DNA of 64,000 bases from Puccinellia tenuiflora. Taxonomy: Eukaryota; Streptophyta; Magnoliopsida; Poales; Poaceae. A program made the position numbers and the translations under genes. Where the stretch lies: contig QRDG01000848.1 of assembly GCA_012064385.1 (NCBI GenBank), forward strand, positions 224,441-288,440, read 5' to 3'. The notes below the pieces were generated by a model that was not told where the DNA came from, searched no databases, and worked only from the letters and a program-made list of their open reading frames with translations. Position 1 is the first letter of the stretch, and each line of letters opens with the position of its first letter. Shown one piece after another: positions 11,813 through 22,800 of the stretch.

Positions 11813-12570
11813 AAACAGGCTTTCGCCCCGCTTTATAAATAAAGCCCAACCGGTCAAACTGATACAAAGTGGTGGGGAATCCCATACAAGCAAGTCAAAA
11901 AGAGAAAATGACAAACGAGATAGAGGCAAGCCACCAACTCGAAGACGAACATGAAAACAGGAGAAGCCACACAAAACGAGAAACGACATAGACTACCAGA
12001 CAAGATCGAGTCCCGATGCACCAATCTCATCAAGCTATCGTCGGAGAGGGCCGCTTGCCCTCTCGCTCTGGGCCGTGGAGCGCCGATCCTTCCAACAGAC
12101 AGCGAGAACCGAGGATGGTGACACCAAGGGCACGTGTACAAGACAGGAGGCCAACGAAACCACTCTATGCCGAAGTCAAAGAAGCTTCACGCCATGATGA
12201 TGACTCCACCTGCTGCACCCGGATGAGACTTGAGCTCCGCGACAACGCCCCCAAGAGGGTAACGACGTGATGCGCCGCCACTACCGAGCTCATAGAACGA
12301 GCTAGGGTTTTCAACCGGAACCCAATCACAGGCAGGATACCCACAACGATGCCCCCAAGAAGGTAGTGACACCCGAAGGCACCACCGTCGCCGGCGCCAA
12401 TGCGCAGAGCTTTCACTCGGATCCTCACCCATGTCATCCAAGATACCAAGGCATCGAAAAGGGACGCCTTGCCAGCACGAGGCCTCCAGATCTTGACTCG
12501 GGAGTCGCCGTCGCCAGAGCTACACCGACACCAGGACCACCCGCTGCCAAACCCCTCGCCATCCACAAAG
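11813..12570 (-). mobile_element. Retroelement fragment, possibly a LINE 3' region
   Basis: Moderately GC-rich, without a recognisable protein. On the minus strand the end near 11813 reads 'ggctttatttataaagcgg' followed by 'ggcgaaagcctg', which resembles 3' ends of grass LINEs as I remember them. Repeated phrases such as 'gcccccaag(a)aggta' near 12250 and 12350 are also familiar from grass repeats. It truncates the F-box fragment. The class is uncertain. Confidence 0.35.
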
Positions 12571-12612
12571 CCAAAGGGAAGGCCACCACCACTGCCACGT
12601 TGCCCAAGGTTT

Positions 12613-12683
12613 TTGAGTCACCGAGTCAAGCCAAGTCGCCATGGCTGTGGCTAGTGACTTGCTGGCTTGACTCAGCGACTCAA
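12613..12683 (+). repeat. 71-bp inverted repeat (foldback)
   Basis: The arm TTGAGTCACCGAGTCAAGCC (from 12613) is nearly the reverse complement of the arm ending at 12683, with only two mismatches. The centre (AGTCGCCATGG... to ...CTAGTGACT) is itself imperfectly self-complementary, so the whole segment can fold into one long hairpin. Confidence 0.75.
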
Positions 12684-12870
12684 CTTGTATAGTCGCCCCA
12701 AGTCGCCAGGGCAAACAGTAGTTTTTTTAGCTCATATTGAACAATTAAAATATCCAAAGAGGTCATACCTGCCCAGCTAGAGCTTTTGGGCTGAAGCCTG
12801 TCCAAACCGGCCCACCAGGCTTTAGGGTTAAAGCCTCCCAGTCCTAGGTAGCCTCCCAGTCCCACGCAAC

Positions 12871-14344
12871 TGATAACCCCCAAGAGCAGGGGTCACTGTA
12901 GCACCTCTCAATGTGGAAGAAAGGTATCGATCCGCAGGAGCAAGAAGGAAAAGTTATCTATTCCCTACAACTAAAGTGTCACAAGTTTTAGTTGATTATG
13001 CACTAAACAAGTTTAAAGAACAAGATGGTTGATTTAATGGATGGAAGTTTAATGTAACAAAACAAGAATGTGAAAGTGTCCCAATCCTCTTTAATGCAAG
13101 AGGACAAGACAAGGGAACAAGAGTGTGAAAGTGTCCCAATCCTCTTTAATGCAAGAGGACAAGACAAAGGTGTAAACGGTGCTTTGGAAATAAGTCCTAG
13201 GGATCATGCTTTCACTAGTGGACACTCTCAACAATAATAATATAATTGAATACATAGATAATTCCTCCTCATTATGCTACTCTGAATTAATTTATGGTTG
13301 GATAAAGAACACCAATCCATTATGTAGGGCTACAAAAAGCACACCTTAAAGTTCGTATTCCACATCTATGGACACTTCATGCGGTTACTATTCGCATCCA
13401 AAGATAGTACTAACAAACACCACAATATCATAGAGACACCCAACACAAATAATAACTCATGATAAGTATTCATGTAATCTTTAGCCTAAGAGCCACACAC
13501 GGTGCACGCACTGTCAACTTCACACCATGGGACAAAGGTGACTCCAACAATCACATCAATAAAACCACTTGAGTAGCATAATTCATAAGATAAAGAAGAG
13601 TACCATCTATGGATTCAAACAGATTACAAAGCTCATGATCACATAAAGATTACACCATGGGAGAGAGAGATAAACCACATAGCTACCGGCATGAGCCTTC
13701 AGCCCCGAGGGAGACTACTCCCCCTTCATCATGGAGATGAGGAGCTTGATGGAGAGGTTGATGAAGAGGTGCAGCCCGGAGTGGAGATGATCTTGCTGTA
13801 GATGTTGATGATGATCACGCCGGAGGGGGTGGAGCCCTCCGGAGGTGGATTCCGGCGGCGTTTCCCCCCTCCGATCTTCTCCGGCGGCAGCCCTCTGCCT
13901 CTCTGTTTCTGGTTTTGCGTTTCTCCGCCGCCTCCTTCTGGAAAACATCGGGGGACCTTTTATATAGGCGTTTTTAGGTCACGAGGATGCTTCTGGGCGA
14001 AGGATCGATGCAAACGGGGCCACGAGGGCCAAATTGGATGGGCCCAGGCGGCCTAGTACTGTAGCCGCGTGGGACCCCCCTTTTGGTCCTCCGGCCTCCG
14101 TTCGTTGATTTCTTTCGCTCCTAAATATTCTCCTTCCAGAATAATGCCCCCCCCCTAAATTTATAGCTCATTATGACGTCGTTAAGGTCATGAAACAAAT
14201 AAAGAAAGAAATAGGGGTTTTCTGCCTGCGCAGGATTAATTCCATATAAAGGGGAAATCATTATAAATTACCAAAAATCATTAAATAACAGTAATATACC
14301 CCTTATATGATGCAAATATGAATAGAATATAACTATTATAGTGC
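12871..14344 (-). mobile_element. Probable solo LTR or LTR fragment, minus strand
   Basis: The plus-strand text begins TGATAACCCCCAAGAG, so the minus strand ends ...GGGGTTATCA, consistent with an LTR end. On the minus strand a TATA box (TATATAAAAGG, about 13968-13958) lies upstream of a GC-rich leader-like stretch. No coding domain is present. I recall similar sequences as abundant in Triticeae, but I cannot fix the other border: 14344 is only a candidate CA end and I found no target duplication. A 55-bp tandem duplication lies inside. Confidence 0.4.
13061..13170 (+). repeat. 55-bp direct duplication
   Basis: Two adjacent copies of a 55-bp unit that starts at 'aacaagaatg' (13061) and 'aacaagagtg' (13116). 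They differ at only a few bases. Confidence 0.85.
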
Positions 14345-14724
14345 AAAGTTCATGTATGCATTTTACATGCATCACCGATCCGCCCCTCCCCGCTCGGATC
14401 GACGATCACGGCGGGATGCGCCATCGCCGCCTCCCCCTCCTCGCCCACGGCCGCGTGCACGCCGGAATCGCCCGCGCCGCGCTCGGCGTCCGCCGCCGGC
14501 GCCGCTCCGGCGACCAATACGCGGCGGCGCCGCCACCTGCGGGAGCCCGCGTCGAGGCGCGTCCGACGCGACCCGCCGCACGTCCCAGCTCGCGCTGGAT
14601 CGACGCCGGCGTGGTCGCCGCCGCCGCGGCAGCTCCACCCATTGACGATGTCGACGTGATGTCATCGTCAAGTCACGGTGGGCCTGGGCTGGACAGGCCG
14701 GCCTGCTAGCTGGGCCGGGCTGCT
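14345..14724 (+). other. GC-rich gene-like fragment, possibly captured
   Basis: An abrupt GC-rich island between AT-rich neighbours. Several frames stay open on both strands because of the base composition (Arg, Ala and Pro-rich), which resembles a grass transit-peptide or first-exon sequence. No family is recognisable. It directly abuts AT-rich module B, which suggests capture by, or insertion beside, that element. Confidence 0.35.
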
Positions 14725-16002
14725 GTGCAGCTCGGCCGGCCCTTTTTTTCCTCTCTGTTTTTGTTTTCCTATTTTCTAAAAACTTTCATAACTTTCAAAA
14801 TACAACTCCAAATAAACAAATTATAAAAATAAAAATGGTCATTTCAAATACTTCGGACCCTTTTCCAATCATACATGCATTTCCAAATCAAACGAAACCA
14901 AATTCCACAAATTTTACAAAAAAACAATGCATATAAAAAATGATTAGATGAATATTTCTAGAAAATAAAAATTCTTCTAGAAATACCAAATTCCACAAAA
15001 TTGTACAAAAAAACAGAAAACAAAAAAGTCACTACATTCAAAAAAATGATTACAAACATTTTCAAATTAATTGTATTTTAAAAAAACGAACAGATGAATA
15101 TTTAAAAAATGCAAATTCATTTGTACTAATAAAAAACAAAATAGTCACTGCATTCGAAAAAAAAAATCAAACAAGTGAATACTTCAATAAAATGCAAATT
15201 CATTTGCTCTAATTGTACCTTGCTTCCAAAATTGAATTTAATAAATACAAAAAACTTCCCAATTATCAATTTTTGGCATACGAACAACTTAACAACGTAA
15301 ACTTTCATTGAAACTACAAACCAACCTTCTAAATATGCACATTTCCAGAATTTAATTACTTACACCATGGTACTCACAAATATGACAAACAAAAAAATAC
15401 CTACAAAAAAAAGAATTGCCAAAATTAGCGTGGAAAAAAAAATTGAACAGATGAATATTTCAATAAAATGCAAATTCAACTGCTCTAATTGTACCTTGCT
15501 TACAAATTGAATTTAATAAATATAAAAAGCTTCCAAATTTAGCAATTTTAATACGAACATGCCAACGCACTACCTCAGACTATGAAGTCAAGCTAAAATA
15601 TTTCAATATTTATGACAAATTACAAAGTTGCCTAACATCCCGACGTATAGAATTAAATTAATTTAGCGAAGGCTTTTTGTTTTCAACAATGCACATTTTA
15701 ATACAAACATGCAAAGAAAATAAGAAGTTTTTTCCCCCACCTAAATGATTTGGACATCCGCAATACTTCAATACGCTTTGAACATCTACAATACTTCAAT
15801 AAAGCATTGTTCATGAAATATTAAAAAAAAATTGAATACATTTCAAAATGAAATGAGACCAAATACCACAGATTTGCAAAAAAAATCACTTCATTTAAAA
15901 AACAAATGTTTAATTACATGGACGTTTAGGGAAAATGCAAATTCATTTGCTCTAAATGTGTAATTATGTCTTGCTTCTAAATTGAATTTAATAAATAAAA
16001 AT
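14725..16002 (+). repeat. AT-rich module B, copy 2
   Basis: Second copy of 2709-4030, same orientation, with small indels. It breaks off at 'aataaaaata', where the tail of an RTE LINE begins. Confidence 0.85.
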
Positions 16003-16081
16003 ACAACAACAACAAAGCCTTTCAGTCCCAAACAAGTTGAGGTAGGCTAGAGTTGAAACCCATAAGATCTCGAAACCAAGT
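16003..16081 (-). mobile_element. RTE LINE 3' tail
   Basis: On the minus strand this reads as the extreme 3' end of a plant RTE LINE: coding-like text STLAYLNLFGTERLCCCC ending in a (TTG)n tail. The plus strand starts 'caacaacaacaaagcc'. Such short (TTG)n tails are usual for this clade. The rest of the LINE is not here because the Sirevirus LTR starts at 16082. Confidence 0.8.
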
Positions 16082-17310
16082 TGAAAGGACATCTCTTGCC
16101 TAAATAAGTTTTGTGTGTTTGATAACAACATGAGTGACATCTCATTGTGTGCTAAGTGTGATAGGTACATTTAACAAGTCAAGATGGAAGAGAATCATCC
16201 AAAAAGGGTTAAGACAAGCGAAGACGGAGCAAGTAAATCCTTTGATTTGTTGGTCCGGAATTCATCCGGATTGGTCCGGAATATTCCGAATGGTCCGGAA
16301 TATTCCGGACTCAGTCCGAACACATTCCGAGGTGACCTCAAAATGGTTCTGTTAGGGTTTTGGATTTCACCCGGAATCGTCCGGAAATTTCCGGATGACC
16401 CGGAATGGATCCGGATTATTCCGGATCTATTTCGGATGGGTCCGGACTGGATCCGGAATATTCCGGGTCATTCCGGACGACCAGTTTCGGGCTGAAACGG
16501 CTAGTTTTTGGAGGACCTATATAAGGGCATCTCTTCTTCCTCAAGAGCTACCACGACCAAAAGAAGAACACCTCCATTGTTTGAAAGCTTCAAATCAATA
16601 GATCTCCCTCTTTAGCCACTCAATCACTTAGCCCTTTGGGGATTTGAAAGAGGAGACCTAGATCTACACTTCAACCAAACCAATTTGATTTCCCCCTTGA
16701 TTTGTGAGAGGGGGCTTGCTACTCTTGGTGTTCATTGGAACCCTAAGAGGTTGTGGTCCTTCGGAGCTTTGGGAGCTACGAAGACTTTGCCGGGAGCCAC
16801 CAATTGAGTTGTGGTGTGTGCCCCGGCCTTGAGCATCGAGTCTTGGCGGCTCGGTGCATTTGGTGGAGACCCTCCAACTTGTGGAGTGTGCTCCATCCTT
16901 GTAAAGGTTCTAGTTGTCAACCTCAACGGCAACATAGTGACAAGTGCCTCGCCACATCGGTGGTAAGTCACAACGGAGATACGGTGTGCCATATCAAGGC
17001 TACCCGGTGTTTCACTTTGGTGAACATCGCGCCGCTCCAACGGAGATTAGCTTCCATTGGGAAGTGAACTTCGGGATAAATCTTCGTGTCATCTTGTTGC
17101 TTATCTTTTCACTTACCTTTACTTGTTATCACTAGCTTACTATATCTATAACTTGTGCTAGTGAACTTTTGCTCATCATATAAGTTTGTTCACCTAGTTG
17201 CATATTCTAGAAAACTTATATTTGAGCAATATCCTTTTAAAATGAAAAAGAAGTAAAATTTGTAGTTAACCTATTCACCCCCCCTCTAGTTAACCTCATC
17301 GATCATTTCA
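16082..17310 (+). repeat. Sirevirus 5' LTR
   Basis: Starts TGAAAGGACATC and ends GATCATTTCA immediately before the primer site. The family at 50177 has the same kind of start (TGAAAGTGCATG) and end (TTCTTTCA), which supports both borders. The U3 part contains a dense cluster of TCCGGA/TTCCGG palindromes (16254-16480). A candidate TATA region 'ctatataagggc' is at 16517. A 3' partner LTR is missing. Confidence 0.75.
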
Positions 17311-17312
17311 AT

Positions 17313-17324
17313 TGGTATCAGAGC
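17313..17324 (+). other. Primer binding site, initiator Met-tRNA
   Basis: TGGTATCAGAGC, complementary to the 3' end of plant initiator Met-tRNA, two bases after the LTR end, as is usual for copia elements. Confidence 0.95.
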
Positions 17325-17364
17325 CTCGTTTCTTTATTAAAGGCTTCACCGCCTAAAGAGGAGG

Positions 17365-19824
17365 ATGGGGGATCCCACTCCCATGGAATTGGTTCAAAAA
17401 CAAGTCGAGTCCATGGGGGAAAGATCCGATAAGAGGATGGATAGGTTAGAGGAACTAATAATGAAACTTGCCTCTACATCTAGCAATGCAAATGAAAGTC
17501 CCTCTCTAGATGAAAATGGTAATTCCATATCTCCTTCTAAACAAGGTGAAGAACACTCATCTAAAAATGAAAACCCAAATCAATTTGGACATATTTATAA
17601 TAACGCTCTTAATGTTCAACACCCACATGTAAACAATCTTGGTAATCCACCTTTAGTAGATAGGACCCGTTTTACTAATTGGAAAGCTTCCATGAAGTCT
17701 TATGTGTGTAGCTCTTCAATGCAAATATGGAGAATCATTGAGAGGGGATACTATCCTAAGGATGTCAATAATTTGACCTCAAGTGAGATCATTGACGAAC
17801 AACTCAATGCACATGCTATGCACATGCTCGAGAAGGCAATGGTCAATGAAGGTGTTGAGCACATCCGGTCTCTCCGAAATGCCAAGGAAGCTTGGGATTA
17901 TCTACTTGCAATGTATGATGGAAATGTGAGCATGCAACGCTCGAAGAAATCACTTCTTCAACAACAAGTTGATCACTTCATCATGAAGGATGGAGAAGTA
18001 CCGGAAGATGTATATCGAAGACTCAAGGCTCTTGTTGTGGACATGATGGATGTTGGATTTAAGGATTGCGATGATGATTGGTTCAAAGGAAAATTTCTTC
18101 AAACCTTGATTCCATACAATGAGAACATGGTAATGAATGTTCAATCAAGAGCGGACTACATGGAACTAACTCCCAATGATGTTCTGGGTGCCTTTGTCAC
18201 CATGAATATGTTGAAGAAATCCTCCAAAGATGTTCTAGCTCGTGTGAATGGAATGAAGAAAGTATTTCTTGCCTTGAAGGCAACATCTTATGACGAGGAA
18301 GAATCAAGTGATGAAGGTGTATCCACCTATGTGCCATCCGAGAAGGAAAAGAGGGTGTCACACAATGAGTGTTTGGCGCTTGCCAACCATAATTGGTGGA
18401 AGAAAGGGGATTTTAGATCAAATGCAACAAAGAACAAGAGAAGAGAAGGCTCAAGTACAAAGAAAGCAAGAACTTGTTTCAATTGTGGAGATAGTGAGCA
18501 CTTCATCGCAGATTGTCCTTACAAGAGTAGAGTTGAGAATGGAGGAAAGCTCATTAAGAAAACCAACTTTGCTCCCAAAAACAAGAACTTCATAAAGAAG
18601 GTATCTAAAAGGGCAATGGTGACAAATGAGCAAGAATACATATCCGGAGGTGAAGAAAGTGAAGATGAAGAAGAACAAGTCGGCATGGCGGCAATGGCAA
18701 TTGGGGTTATTCCTCCTTCTTTGGATTCTCTCTTTTCAACTCCGAATGACAAAAAGGGTCCAACTAAACACAAGTGCCTTATGGCCAAGGGTACATCTCC
18801 AAAGGTAACCCACTCACTAAAACCCTCAATTTCCTCTACTCCATCATTGTTAAATTGTGTTGAGGAACTTGATGATAAGAATGCTAATAATCTTTCAAAA
18901 GTCATGAGAACACTTGAAAGTGAAAATAAAATTGCTTTTGATGCCTTCATGACTCAACTTGGTAATGCATATGGTCTCATAGAAGAACATGAAGAAAGAA
19001 TATGTGAACTTGAGCGTTTCGCTCGTGATGATGCTAATAGGATAGCGGAGCTTGAGGAAGCCCTAGATAATGCACTATGCCTTAAAGATTCTATTGAGGA
19101 AATCTCCACTTTAGATCTATCTAAAATGATGGGTGACCGTGATCATGCACTATGTAAGCTTAAGGAATTTATGGATGAAAATGATAACATTATGAATGGT
19201 CACAATGAACTACTTAAGGATTTTGAGCATCTTGAGAAAGCTCACATGGCACTCTCAAGAGAGCTCAAGGTTCTTAAGGAGTCACATGACAACTCTCAAA
19301 ATAAGGATGTAAATGAAAATGCTTGTGCCACTAACCCCTTGTGTGTCAAAGCATCTCTCATATTGGAGAACAATAGGTTGAAGGCTCAACTTGAGAAAGG
19401 ACTAGTGTCTTGCATCCAAGGAGAAAAGAACCTCAATAATCTTTTGAGAAATCAAAGGAGAGTTGTGGGTAAGGAAGGGCTTGGATTTGGAGTCACATCC
19501 AAGAAGACCAATGAGAAGAAGAAACCAACTCCCTCCACTAATGCTATTGTTTTTGTGAAGGAGGGGGAGTTGGCTAATGATGAAGATGAATTTGATATCC
19601 TTGCTAAGAGCATTGCTCCTAAGAACACATCTTCTCACAACAATTTTGCGGGAAAATATAACCCATCATATGTGCTTTTGAAATCTAATGATGGACATGT
19701 TTATGCAAAATATGTTGGAACTTCATATGGTAGTGATTATCATGCTTCTATTTGGGTTCCCAAGACCCTTGTGACTAACAAGAAAGGACCCATCAAAACA
19801 TGGGTACCTAAATCGAGGACTTAA
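17365..19824 (+). CDS. gag: Sirevirus Gag, 819 aa
   Basis: Capsid/nucleocapsid polyprotein that packages the element RNA. Residues about 90-270 resemble the copia gag domain (RFTNWKASMKSYV, EAWDYLLAMYDG, QVDHFIMKDGEVPEDVYRRLKALV). A CCHC zinc knuckle CFNCGDSEHFIADC lies at about residues 371-384. Residues 500-680 are rich in Glu, Leu and Lys and look like coiled coil, a Sirevirus trait. The C-terminus ends in a conserved-looking stretch, SIWVPKTLVTNKKGPIKTWV. The ATG lies 40 nt after the primer site and no earlier in-frame ATG fits. It stops with TAA at 19822. pol follows in the +1 frame. Confidence 0.93.
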   Translation: MGDPTPMELVQKQVESMGERSDKRMDRLEELIMKLASTSSNANESPSLDENGNSISPSKQGEEHSSKNENPNQFGHIYNNALNVQHPHVNNLGNPPLVDRTRFTNWKASMKSYVCSSSMQIWRIIERGYYPKDVNNLTSSEIIDEQLNAHAMHMLEKAMVNEGVEHIRSLRNAKEAWDYLLAMYDGNVSMQRSKKSLLQQQVDHFIMKDGEVPEDVYRRLKALVVDMMDVGFKDCDDDWFKGKFLQTLIPYNENMVMNVQSRADYMELTPNDVLGAFVTMNMLKKSSKDVLARVNGMKKVFLALKATSYDEEESSDEGVSTYVPSEKEKRVSHNECLALANHNWWKKGDFRSNATKNKRREGSSTKKARTCFNCGDSEHFIADCPYKSRVENGGKLIKKTNFAPKNKNFIKKVSKRAMVTNEQEYISGGEESEDEEEQVGMAAMAIGVIPPSLDSLFSTPNDKKGPTKHKCLMAKGTSPKVTHSLKPSISSTPSLLNCVEELDDKNANNLSKVMRTLESENKIAFDAFMTQLGNAYGLIEEHEERICELERFARDDANRIAELEEALDNALCLKDSIEEISTLDLSKMMGDRDHALCKLKEFMDENDNIMNGHNELLKDFEHLEKAHMALSRELKVLKESHDNSQNKDVNENACATNPLCVKASLILENNRLKAQLEKGLVSCIQGEKNLNNLLRNQRRVVGKEGLGFGVTSKKTNEKKKPTPSTNAIVFVKEGELANDEDEFDILAKSIAPKNTSSHNNFAGKYNPSYVLLKSNDGHVYAKYVGTSYGSDYHASIWVPKTLVTNKKGPIKTWVPKSRT

Positions 19825-19834
19825 CTCTTTGTAG

Positions 19835-22800
19835 GTAGGTGCTTCCGGAGGATCATCATGGCTTATTGATAGCGGTTGCTCCGCACATATGACCGGAAGC
19901 AAAGAAGTGTTAAGTGACTTAATGCATCAACTTCTCAAGGTATCTCATGTCACGATTGGTGATGGTTCAGAACTCAAGGTATTGGGGCATGGCAAGGTGG
20001 TCATTTCTCCGGACACGTCCATTGAGAAAGTCCTCCTTGTTGAGTCCCTTGGTTATAATTTACTTTCCGTTTTGCAACTTTGCGAGTGCAACTTTACTGT
20101 TGTCTTTGGACGGTATCATGTGCTCATTCTTCACACAATTTCTCTTAAAGTAGCCTTTGTTGGATTTGTGGAAAACCGTATGTATGTAGTGGATTTCTCG
20201 AAAGAAACTACACATATTGCCACAAGTCTAATGGCTAAATCCGACGTGGGTTGGCTTTGGCATCGCCGGTTGGGCCACGTCGGTATGAGAAACTTGCAAA
20301 CACTTGTGAAGGGTGAGCATGTGGAAGGACTAACAAAAGTGATTTTTTCCAAAGATCGTCCTTGCAGCTCCTGTGTTGCCGGAAAGATGCACGAGAAGAA
20401 CCATCCCAAAGTAACAACAATCAATACAACGAGGCCCTTCCAACTCATTCATATGGATTTGTTTGGGCCTCCTACTTATGAAAGCCTTGGTGGCAAGAAA
20501 TATTACTTGGTAATTGTTGATGATTATACAAGATACACTTGGACTTTCTATATCAAGAAGAAGAGTGAAACTCAAAGGGAATTCATTGATTGGGCTACCC
20601 AAGTACAACGCCAATATGACACAACCATCTTGGCCATAAGAAGTGACAATGGAACCGAGTTCAAGAATTACACCATGGATGAATTCTTGAGTGATGAGGG
20701 CATTAAACACCAATATTCCGCTGCGTATACCCCTCAACAAAATGGTGTTGCGGAAAGAAAGAACCGTACACTTATTGATATGGCAAGAACTATGATGGCC
20801 GAATTCAAGTCTCCATATAATTTTTGGGCCGAAGCCATCAACACTGCTTGTCATCTAACCAACCGGCTCTATCTCTGCCCATTCACTAACAAGACTCCTT
20901 ATGAACTTCTTGGTGGTAAAAAGCCCAACCTCTCTTATATTAAAGTTTTTGGTTGCAAATGTCAAGTTTACATTAAAGGTTCTAAATTTCCTAAATTTGA
21001 GCCTAAAACTTTTGAAGGCATATTTGTTGGTTATGCCAAGGATTCCCACACTTATAGAGTATACAACATATCCACCGGGTGTGTTGAAGAATCTATGAAT
21101 GTGGTGTTCCATGAGGATAATGGCTCCCAAGTGGGGCATGTTGATCTTGATGATGTAGGTGATGAGCCCTCCTCCATCGCCATAGGAAGAATGGGTATAG
21201 GTCCCCTTATACCCATTGAGGAACCCCTTGTGGCAACGGAGTTGGACTCAAGCTCGACGCAAGTGGAGCCCTCTACATCAACCATTGATCAAGCGGCAAA
21301 CCAAGAACAAGCTCAAGATCTACAAGATGATACCAACCATCATGATAATGATCAAGATCCACCCAATGATAATGGTGGTCAAGATTTTGGTGATCTCTCA
21401 CCAAGAACTCCAACCCACTCTCGGATTAATCAAAATCAAGATGAAGGAGATGATGAAGATGCACCTCCTAATGAGAGACCCTCAGATGCTCTTGCTCGTC
21501 GAGTGGCTAGCAAGGCCGTGGCATTACATCAAAAATCTCTCTATCAAAATAACATCATTGGTGGCCTTGGAAGGAGTGTGTCCACTCGGAGGCAAATATT
21601 ACTCTTTTGTGGTGTCCATGCTCATATATCACATTTTGAACCTACCAAGGTGTATGAAGCTCTTGGAGATGAAGATTGGGTTCATGCTATGCACGAAGAG
21701 CTTCATAACTTTGAGAGAAACAAAGTTTGGTCCCTAGTGGAAAGACCCAAGAACCATAATGTGATTGGAACCAAATGGGTGTTCAAGAACAAGCAAGATA
21801 ATCATGGACAAGTGATTCGCAACAAAGCTCGTTTGGTTGCTCAAGGCTACTCTCAAGTCGAAGGACTTGACTACGGTGAAACTTTCGCTCCCGTAGCTAG
21901 ACTTGAATCCATTCGTATATTGCTTGCATTTGCTTCTAGCTATAAATTCACTTTATATCAAATGGATGTTAAAAGTGCATTTCTAAATGGTCCACTTAAT
22001 GAGATGGTATATGTTAAACAACCTCCGGGGTTCGAAAATCCCAAGTGTCCTAACCATGTCTACTTACTCCACAAGGCTTTGTATGGCCTCAAACAAGCCC
22101 CACGTGCTTGGTATGATCACTTAAAGGAGTTCCTAGTAGACCGTGGTTTTGCACTTGGGGTAATCGATCCCACACTCTTCACCAAGAGTGTAAATGGAGA
22201 ATTATTTGTATGCCAAGTATATGTTGATGATATTATATTTGGCTCTACTAATGTCTCTTTTGTAGAACAATTTGCTAAGCTAATGACAAGTGAATTTGAG
22301 ATGTCTATGATGGGTGAATTAAAGTTCTTCCTTGGTTTTGAAATTGAGCAATATGACGAAGGAACCTTTATTTGCCAAGCTAAATATACTCAAGACATGC
22401 TCAAGAAGTTTGATATGTCAAATGCAAGCTCAATGAGATTTCCAATGGCAACAAACGTGAATCTAACACTAGATCACGAAGGTATTCAGGTTGACCAAAA
22501 GCTTTATCGTTCTATGATTGGTTCTTTGCTTTATCTTTGTGCAACTAGACCGGATATCATGTTTAGTGTAGGTTTGTGTGCAAGATTTCAATCTAACCCT
22601 AAAGAAAGCCATATGACTGCTGTCAAAAGAATTCTTAGGTACTTGGTTGATACCCCCAATCATGGTCTTTGGTATCCTTCAAATACAAGCTTTGATCTTG
22701 TGGGGTATTCGGATGCGGATTGGGCCGGTGACAAAGTGACTAGGAAATCAACCTCGGGTGCTTGCCAATTTCTTGGTAGGTCACTTGTGTGTTGGTCTTC

